In this document: in pieces, positions 20,857-26,357 of the stretch | Numbering within the stretch: position 1 is the stretch's first letter | How the letters are laid out: every line of letters starts with the position of its first letter | From: CAKZRD01 sp038886595 | GTDB lineage: Archaea > Nanobdellota > Nanobdellia > Pacearchaeales > GW2011-AR1 | NCBI GenBank assembly: GCA_038886595.1 | Contig: JAWALV010000003.1 | Location: 1 to 26,357 of the forward strand | Direction: 5' to 3' | DNA: 26,357 bases | Program-made: the position numbers and the translations under genes | Notes under the pieces: generated by a model | What the model saw: only the letters and a program-made list of their open reading frames with translations | The model's database searches: none | What the model was told of the DNA's origin: nothing

Positions 20857-22824
20857 TTACATACCTCCGCTTGATCCTTCACTAATGAAGGAAAAACCAT
20901 TTCCACCTGGCGAGCCTTCACTATCCCATATTACTTCGCCGCCTTTTTTTACTTTTGATTTTATATTAGGCAAAGAAAATTTTAATACGAAGCCAGAAAT
21001 ATTCTCAAAATTTCTTCCGGCAGCGCTACCAGCTTCTTCTGCCGCTTTAATTGGGTTGTTCATTGCCCTATGAGGTCTATCTGAAAGGACTCTTGAAGCG
21101 AAATAAGTAGTTGATCTAAATATATTTTTTAAATCCTTTGTGAATTTATTTATACCTGGAGGAAGATTATCTTCTTTTATAGAGTTAATAGGTAAATCAA
21201 TTATATGTTTTGTTAAATCTAAACCGTTATTTAATAAACTTTCTACAGGTGTTAAAAAGTTATCCAAAAAACCAGCACTGACTAAATTAAGAGATTTTTG
21301 AGATATTTCTATTGGGGCATTCCAACCCAACTGAGTAACATAGATAACTCCTTTTGAGAAAGGATCTTCTTCCTTTGGTATATTTCTAAAATTTAAAGAA
21401 TCATTATATTGATTTATTGTTTCTTCTAAGCTTTTAAGATTTTCTTTAAAATCTAAATCGTTTTTAGTTGTATTATGATCTTTTGGAAAGTAGGAAGACG
21501 TTACAATTCTCAACAAAGAAGATCCAAAATTTTCCGCTTTTATTTTAATTTCATCAAAATTTTCATCTAAGTTTCTCGAAGATTTATTCTTTGAAGCATC
21601 GACATAATTTATTATAGGATTTAAAGGATTAAATTCGCCTCTTAAATATTGTATCTCTCTTAATTCAGAATGTTTTTCTGACCTTTCCTGTAATATTCTA
21701 GTCAATTCTTCTTTTGTTGCTTTTTTTCCTTGTTGTTTTCTCAAAATTGCTTGACCCCTAGGACTATCTTTTAGAACATAGAGAGAAGAAGAACTATCAA
21801 ATATATAATCTGATACATCCATACCTTTTCCTTTAACTTCAAAATAACTATTATGAGATTTTATTTTAGAAGGATTTTTTGGACTAAAATTTTGTGTTTT
21901 TATAGGAACAATTTTTATTTTTTTAACTATTTCTTCTGTTTTTGAATGGTCGTACGATAAAATTTCATTATTAGAATCAGAATTATAATTTTCTCTATAT
22001 TTTTTCTCTAAATCATAAATATTTAAATCTGCTCTTATATCTTCATTTTTTATCTCTTTATTTTCTGAAAAATAATTATTTCTTTCAAAACCTAAAGGAG
22101 TGGGAGAAATTCTAAAAGAAGGCTTAATTTCTTTTTTTTCGAAAGAAATCTCTGATTTTTCAACTAAAACCAAAGACTCTAAAGATTCTTTTTTTTCTGT
22201 ATTTTCCTTTTCAACTTTAACTACTTCTGTTTTATTTGTATTGAAATTTGTCTGAACGTCTTTCTTTTTATCTGAATTTGAAATAATTTTATCTTGCTCT
22301 TTATTACTCTCAATAAAATTTAAAACAGAATAATCTGTTAACAAAGGCAATTGAAAAATTTCTTTATTATCTGATTTTCTTTGGATAGAATAATCCCTTT
22401 TATTTAATTCTACTTTTTTATCTTTAGAATCTTGTCTGGAACAACCTGAAAAAACATAAGAAAAACCAGAAGCAAGAAATAAACTTGCGACAAGTGCTAA
22501 AGGTTTTACATATTTTGAAATATTCTGAAAAAATTTATTATTATAATGTAAAAAATCATTTTCTAAGTTTTCGTACCTTTTTGCATTTCTTTCATGAACT
22601 ATTTTACCTAAATAATCTTCAATTAATTTTGAAGAGACAAACTTTCCAAAAGAAGCCCTCGATTTATCTGCATTGTAAATTATCTCTCTATATCTTCCTA
22701 ATCTTTCATCATAACCAACATCTATTATTCTTTTTATTCCTTCTTTTTCAAAGATAAGATTTTTATAAGCTCTACTAATTCTTCTATTTTTAACACTCCA
22801 TTTATAAGTTTTATTTTCTACCAT
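20857..22824 (-). CDS. Large envelope protein of unknown function
   Basis: Not recognised. From the ATG at 22824 it has 655 residues; an upstream GTG at 22860 is possible but adds an unconvincing leader. About 105 charged residues precede a single hydrophobic segment at about 106-126 (LALVASLFLASGFSYVF, followed by SGCS). The rest, about 530 residues, is polar and rich in Lys, Glu, Asn and Ser, with long regions likely to be disordered or coiled, then a more structured C-terminal third (VIYVTQLGWNAPIEIS; AMNNPIKAAEEAGSAAGRNF) and a Gly-rich end EGSSGGM. The late Ser/Gly codons also form the GGAGGT ribosome binding site of the next gene. The topology suggests a cytoplasmic N domain and a large outer domain. 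It is operonic with the secreted Cys-rich protein. Confidence 0.68.
   Translation of the reverse strand: MVENKTYKWSVKNRRISRAYKNLIFEKEGIKRIIDVGYDERLGRYREIIYNADKSRASFGKFVSSKLIEDYLGKIVHERNAKRYENLENDFLHYNNKFFQNISKYVKPLALVASLFLASGFSYVFSGCSRQDSKDKKVELNKRDYSIQRKSDNKEIFQLPLLTDYSVLNFIESNKEQDKIISNSDKKKDVQTNFNTNKTEVVKVEKENTEKKESLESLVLVEKSEISFEKKEIKPSFRISPTPLGFERNNYFSENKEIKNEDIRADLNIYDLEKKYRENYNSDSNNEILSYDHSKTEEIVKKIKIVPIKTQNFSPKNPSKIKSHNSYFEVKGKGMDVSDYIFDSSSSLYVLKDSPRGQAILRKQQGKKATKEELTRILQERSEKHSELREIQYLRGEFNPLNPIINYVDASKNKSSRNLDENFDEIKIKAENFGSSLLRIVTSSYFPKDHNTTKNDLDFKENLKSLEETINQYNDSLNFRNIPKEEDPFSKGVIYVTQLGWNAPIEISQKSLNLVSAGFLDNFLTPVESLLNNGLDLTKHIIDLPINSIKEDNLPPGINKFTKDLKNIFRSTTYFASRVLSDRPHRAMNNPIKAAEEAGSAAGRNFENISGFVLKFSLPNIKSKVKKGGEVIWDSEGSPGGNGFSFISEGSSGGM
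20863..20868 (-). promoter_or_regulatory. Shine-Dalgarno for the secreted protein gene
   Basis: GGAGGT, within the last codons of the upstream gene (Gly-Gly), ends 7 nt before the ATG at 20855. It fixes that start and shows that this internal gene of the operon uses a ribosome binding site. Confidence 0.65.
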
Positions 22825-22841
22825 CTTAAGGTTATTTACAA

Positions 22842-22850
22842 CTTTATAAT
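22842..22850 (-). promoter_or_regulatory. Possible TATA-like box for the envelope operon
   Basis: ATTATAAAG on the minus strand is centred about 22 nt before ATG 22824, slightly closer than usual. A palindromic TATTTAAATA at 22861-22870 is an alternative that would give a leader of about 16 nt. I cannot decide between them. Confidence 0.35.
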
Positions 22851-22909
22851 TACAACACACTATTTAAATATTTCTGAATTTTTTCACTACCTATTAGGGA
22901 TTATAGAAA

Positions 22910-25774
22910 CTAAAATTTTTGACTGACAATTTTTGAAACACCTTCTTGCATACTTACTCCATAAAGAATAGGTGCATGTTCTATAAGAGCATCGTTATGT
23001 GTAATTATTATATATTGGCCTGAAACCAAATACCTTTTTATTAAAGAAGCCAATAACTCAGAATTATGTTTGTCTAAGGCCGCATCTATTTCATCGAAAA
23101 TATAAAAACAATAAGGCCTATATTCTTGGATAGCAAAAATCAAAGACAAAGCTACAAGAGTTTTTTCCCCTCCTGAAAGAGAATATATATCAAAATATTT
23201 TCCCTTACCAACTTTTAAAATTATTTCCAAACCTCCAGCGAAAGGATCTTCTTTATTTTCAATATCTAAAAAAATCTCTCCTTTGGAGCTTAATTGAGAG
23301 AAATTCCTTGAAAAAAAATTATTGATTTGTTCTAATGTTTTCAAAAAAGTTCTCTTTTTTTTCTTATCTATTTCTGAGATTACTTCTAATATTTTTTCTT
23401 TTTCTTTGATTATTGTATTTAATTTTTCTTCTATTTCTTGACAAGCAATTTTTACTTTTTCATAAATATCAAGAGACTTCATATTTACACTTTCAAAATT
23501 CTTTAATTTTTCTTGTAAAATAAACAAATTTTTTTGTAGGTGCTCTTTTGAACCACTAATTAATTCAACTCCTAAAAAAGATGAGAATTCTTCTTTGTAC
23601 GCTTCTAATCTTGCACCTAATTCTGCTTCTTTTAATCTGATAAAATTATTTTTTTCATCTAATTCTTTCATCTGTTGTTGTAAGCCTATTAAATTAGTTT
23701 CTAAAGCTTTTTGTTTATCTGAAAACTCGTTTCTTTCTAAGTATAAAGTATTAAATCTTTCAAAAATCTCTTTTTCAATTTCCTCTAACTTCTTTAATTC
23801 TTTCTCCTTTTCTGATAATTTCTCTTTTATTTTAAAAAAATCTAAATTTGTTTCCTGACTATCCCTCTCATTATTTGAAATTTCTATTTTTAATCTTTCT
23901 ATCTCCCTTTTTTTATCTAATAAACCAGAGTCATAATCAAGCTCATCGAAAGAAATTTCTTTTAATCTAAGTCTTGCTTCTTCATATTTTTCTTCAACAT
24001 CTTCTAATTTCTTATATTCAATCAAACTTTTTGATATATCTTCTTCAACTTCTTTTAAAATTTTCTTCAATTCTTGTTCTTCTAGAAAAATTTTTTTTAT
24101 TCTCTCTTTTTTTTCTTCTGCATATTTTATTTTATTTTCTTCTATCTCTATTTCTTTTAGCATTTTTTCTTCATCAATAATCTTTTTTCTAATATCTTCA
24201 AGATTTCTTAAAATTTCTTTTTTCATATTTAGATTATCTTTCATCTTTTTCTCTGAAAAAGATATTTTATCTTTAGCTTCATCTAATAAATTTTTTTTAT
24301 GGTCCTCTGTTATTTTACTTTTACATAAAGGACAAATTTCAAGAGAAGATATGTTTTCTATTAATTTTTTATCTTTTTTTATATTTTGTTCAAGAATAGC
24401 ATCTTCTCTTTCTATCAAAAGAATTTTATTTTGAATTTCTTCTATTTTTTGTTTTTTATCTTCGACAGATAAAATAATCTCTTTCTTTTTTTGATTAGCG
24501 CTATCTAAGCTTTTGGAAAAACGCAACTCTGAAAAAATCTTGTTTAAGTAATCATTTATATTTTTTTGCTCATTTTCTAATTCTCTTAATTTTTTTATTT
24601 TTTCTTCTTTTTTATTTTCTAAAAAATTAATTTTTGATTTTAATATATAATAATCCCTTCTGCTTTTTTCTAAAGAAGTGATAAGATTTTCTAATTCTTC
24701 TTTTTTCTCTTTTTGTTTTTTTAATTCTGGACTTATTTCAGAAAAAGAACTTATTTCTTTCTCTAAAAATTTGATCCTGTTTTTTAAATTTTCTATTTTT
24801 AAATTATTTTGTTTTATACGATTATCAAAATTTTCTTTTCTAACATTTAAAGCAGCTATCTCTGCTTTTAAATCTGAAATTTTTTTATGGATTAGATCTT
24901 GTTCCCCACTTGTTTTTTCTTCTATTTCCTTAGTAATATTTTTTACTTTTTCCTCACAAAAAGATATTTCTATCTTTATTCCATTAATTTTCTCTTTTAT
25001 AGAATTAACTTTTTTTACATTTTTTTCTTTTTCTTCCGCCAATAATTTTAACTCTCTTTCTCTTTCTTCAATTTCTTTATACAAGATTGTAGCTTTATGT
25101 TTTTTTATTGACTCCTCAATTTTTTTAAATTCCAAAGCCTTTCTTCTCTCTTCCTCTAAATTTTTTAAATAATTATTTTTTTCTCTTAAAATAGCATTTG
25201 TTTCTTTCAATCTTTCTTCTACCTTTTCAAGTTCTCTTAATGATTTCTCTTTTCTAACCTCATAAAAAGATATTCCTGCTACTTCTTCAATAATTTTTCT
25301 TCTTTCTTCAGATGAGACTTTGATTAAAGAGTCTATTTCCCCTTGCAAGACAATATTAAAACCATCTGGATCAATTCCTGCTCTAGCTAGAACTTCTATT
25401 ATTTCTTGCCTTGTTTTAGGTTCATCATTTAATTTATATATGGAATTTCCATTTCTCTTTACAATTCTTTTTATTGAAACCTCTAACCTATTTGTTAAAA
25501 AGATGTTTTCTTTATCTTCAAATATTATTTCCACAGAGGCCTCTTCTGATTGTTTATAATTCTTATTACCTTCAAAAATAAAACTTGCTAAATTTTCTGC
25601 CCTCATTGATTTTTTCCCCATTCTTCCCAAGGCAAAACAAATTGCATCGGCAATATTACTTTTTCCAGAACCATTTGGACCTATAATAACATTCATAGAA
25701 TTTTCAAATAAGATTTCTGTTTTTCTAGCAAAACTCTTAAAACCATGTAAAACCAATTTCTTTATATAAACCAT
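22910..25774 (-). CDS. smc: SMC-family ATPase with a zinc-hook-like centre
   Basis: Chromosome-organising coiled-coil ATPase, 954 residues, shorter than the 1150-1200 of typical SMC. The N-terminal head begins YIKKLVLHGFKSFA and holds Walker A GPNGSGKS (32-39), then VLQGEIDSLI and IIEEVAGISFYEVRKEKSLR, all SMC-like. The C-terminal head has the signature LSGGEKTLVALSLIFAIQ (from 866), Walker B FYIFDEID (about 890-897) and the D-loop ALD. Between them are two coiled coils of nearly equal length. In the exact middle is EICPLCKSKI with Cys481 and Cys484, a CXXC like the Rad50 zinc hook, and no 150-200 residue globular hinge is visible. The heads argue against Rad50; the centre argues against classic SMC. 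No scpA or mre11 gene is beside it. It ends in TAG. Confidence 0.9.
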   Translation of the reverse strand: MVYIKKLVLHGFKSFARKTEILFENSMNVIIGPNGSGKSNIADAICFALGRMGKKSMRAENLASFIFEGNKNYKQSEEASVEIIFEDKENIFLTNRLEVSIKRIVKRNGNSIYKLNDEPKTRQEIIEVLARAGIDPDGFNIVLQGEIDSLIKVSSEERRKIIEEVAGISFYEVRKEKSLRELEKVEERLKETNAILREKNNYLKNLEEERRKALEFKKIEESIKKHKATILYKEIEERERELKLLAEEKEKNVKKVNSIKEKINGIKIEISFCEEKVKNITKEIEEKTSGEQDLIHKKISDLKAEIAALNVRKENFDNRIKQNNLKIENLKNRIKFLEKEISSFSEISPELKKQKEKKEELENLITSLEKSRRDYYILKSKINFLENKKEEKIKKLRELENEQKNINDYLNKIFSELRFSKSLDSANQKKKEIILSVEDKKQKIEEIQNKILLIEREDAILEQNIKKDKKLIENISSLEICPLCKSKITEDHKKNLLDEAKDKISFSEKKMKDNLNMKKEILRNLEDIRKKIIDEEKMLKEIEIEENKIKYAEEKKERIKKIFLEEQELKKILKEVEEDISKSLIEYKKLEDVEEKYEEARLRLKEISFDELDYDSGLLDKKREIERLKIEISNNERDSQETNLDFFKIKEKLSEKEKELKKLEEIEKEIFERFNTLYLERNEFSDKQKALETNLIGLQQQMKELDEKNNFIRLKEAELGARLEAYKEEFSSFLGVELISGSKEHLQKNLFILQEKLKNFESVNMKSLDIYEKVKIACQEIEEKLNTIIKEKEKILEVISEIDKKKKRTFLKTLEQINNFFSRNFSQLSSKGEIFLDIENKEDPFAGGLEIILKVGKGKYFDIYSLSGGEKTLVALSLIFAIQEYRPYCFYIFDEIDAALDKHNSELLASLIKRYLVSGQYIIITHNDALIEHAPILYGVSMQEGVSKIVSQKF

Positions 25775-25795
25775 TTTATTAAATAAAAATAGAGG

Positions 25796-25802
25796 TTTTT
25801 AA
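25796..25802 (-). promoter_or_regulatory. TATA-like box for smc
   Basis: TTAAAAA on the minus strand is centred about 25 nt before the smc ATG at 25774, in the 39-nt gap after rnhB. It suggests smc has its own leaderless transcript even though the two genes are close. Confidence 0.5.
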
Positions 25803-25813
25803 GCATATAGTTA

Positions 25814-26357
25814 TTAAAAAAGTTTCTGCTGTTTTTCTTTTTGTATAAGCCTCTTTATGCTCTCCCACGAATATCTTATGATATTCTCGTATTTTTTATT
25901 TTTAAAATTTTTTTCTATAAAACTAATAGTAAGAGGATCGCTAGGGTAACCAGAACCAAATTCGACGTTATATTCTTTTTTTATTTTATATATTTCTTCT
26001 TCCCTTTTTTCTTTTGCAAAAATAGAAGCAGTAGAAACAACAGGATAGGTTATATCTGCCTTATGCTCAATAAAGAATTCTAAATCCTTTCTTATTATTA
26101 AGTTTTTTAAAAGATCGCTCCATTTGTTTTTGTTATTTGAGGGACAATCAACAAAAACCCTTATTTTCTCATCTTTCTTTTCTAAAGATAACTTATTTAT
26201 TACAATAGCCATTATTTCGGCTTCTAAAATATTTAAATTGTTAGAAGAATCTATTTCTTTAGGAGAAATTATTTGAAAAAAATAATTAATTTTATTTTCA
26301 AGAGATTCTATTATTTTTTTTCTTTTGTATTGAGAAAGCTGTTTTGAATCTTTAACT
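25814..26357 (-). CDS. rnhB: Ribonuclease HII, 5' end outside the window
   Basis: RNase HII cuts the RNA strand of RNA-DNA hybrids and nicks at single ribonucleotides in DNA. The frame stays open to the right edge, so the N terminus is missing. The edge sequence reads VKDSKQLSQYKR, the family's conserved DSK motif. It continues with the IISPKEIDSSNNLNILEAEI region and, later, FIEHKADITYPVVSTASIFAK and GSGYPSDPLTISFI, all typical. The ATG at 26212 is an internal Met. The first acidic catalytic residues (the DEAGRG-like motif) must lie beyond 26357. The protein ends QKEKQQKLF, a possible PCNA-binding tail like the one on EndoQ. Confidence 0.93.
   Translation of the reverse strand, partial: VKDSKQLSQYKRKKIIESLENKINYFFQIISPKEIDSSNNLNILEAEIMAIVINKLSLEKKDEKIRVFVDCPSNNKNKWSDLLKNLIIRKDLEFFIEHKADITYPVVSTASIFAKEKREEEIYKIKKEYNVEFGSGYPSDPLTISFIEKNFKNKKYENIIRYSWESIKRLIQKEKQQKLF

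Noticed and set aside
24678..25172. Open frame of 164 codons on the plus strand inside smc
   Set aside because: It is the reverse of Lys/Glu-rich coiled-coil codons, which read as Phe/Ser-rich sequence; a typical composition artefact. The same applies to other plus-strand frames across smc and aEF-2.
22910..25774. Rad50 as the identity of the coiled-coil ATPase
   Set aside because: Despite the CXXC centre, both heads carry SMC-type sequence (GFKSFA, EVAGISFYE, LSGGEKTLVALSLIFAIQ), and no mre11 gene is adjacent.
26155..26212. ATG at 26212 as the RNase HII start
   Set aside because: The conserved DSK-containing region continues in frame upstream to the window edge, so this Met is internal.

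Overview
The window looks like a piece of a small, very AT-rich archaeal genome, most likely a DPANN lineage of the Pacearchaeota/Woesearchaeota kind (an inference, not a placement). The archaeal signs are Spt5 next to ribosomal protein L11, aEF2 with a diphthamide-site histidine, archaeal-type TrpRS, UMP kinase, RNase P p30 and RNase HII, an EndoQ-type repair nuclease, tRNAs without encoded CCA, and TATA-like boxes (TTTWWAAA) about 25 nt upstream of most start codons, which implies mostly leaderless mRNAs. Genes are densely packed. Stops are almost all TAA, and neighbouring genes often overlap by a few bases.

Layout. 1-1374: spt5 and rpl11. 1501-2808: a serpin gene broken by two single-base shifts. 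2840-3684: tRNA-Pro(TGG), a small anchored surface protein and tRNA-Ser(GCT). 3752-8293: aEF2 (-), a bacterial-type DAHP synthase (+), an unlisted 46-residue membrane ORF (-) and TrpRS (-). 8330-11465 (-): a surface block with an RCC1-type beta-propeller protein, an anchored protein with an acidic repeat tail, and a pentameric ligand-gated ion channel homologue. 11571-13536: pcm and endoQ, divergent around one palindromic promoter box. 13533-15619 (-): a small membrane protein with a probable one-base frameshift, then hisS, an LMW-PTP-like gene and tRNA-His, read in the order tRNA-His, phosphatase, hisS. 15827-19029 (+): an unrecognised 358-residue protein, a circularly permuted GTPase, pyrH and an Rpp30-like gene. 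19026-22824 (-): two large surface/envelope proteins of unknown role. 22910-26357 (-): an SMC-type ATPase and RNase HII, which runs off the right edge.

How the genes fit together. Most of the window is information processing: transcription elongation, translation, tRNA charging, tRNA maturation, DNA repair and chromosome organisation. Between these lie surface genes that could matter for host contact: the serpin, the RCC1 propeller, the repeat-tailed anchor, the ion channel and the Cys-rich secreted protein.

Most worth a second look: (i) the SMC-family protein has canonical SMC heads, but a CPLC zinc-hook-like motif sits where the globular hinge should be; (ii) a ligand-gated channel lies beside a secreted, disulfide-rich propeller; (iii) a surface protein is cut by an in-frame TAG exactly before a 61-codon C-terminal membrane anchor; (iv) three one-base losses at or beside homopolymer runs interrupt two otherwise intact genes; (v) all three convergent protein-gene junctions share one TTAA for both stop codons; (vi) EndoQ and RNase HII have matching C-terminal PCNA-binding-like tails.
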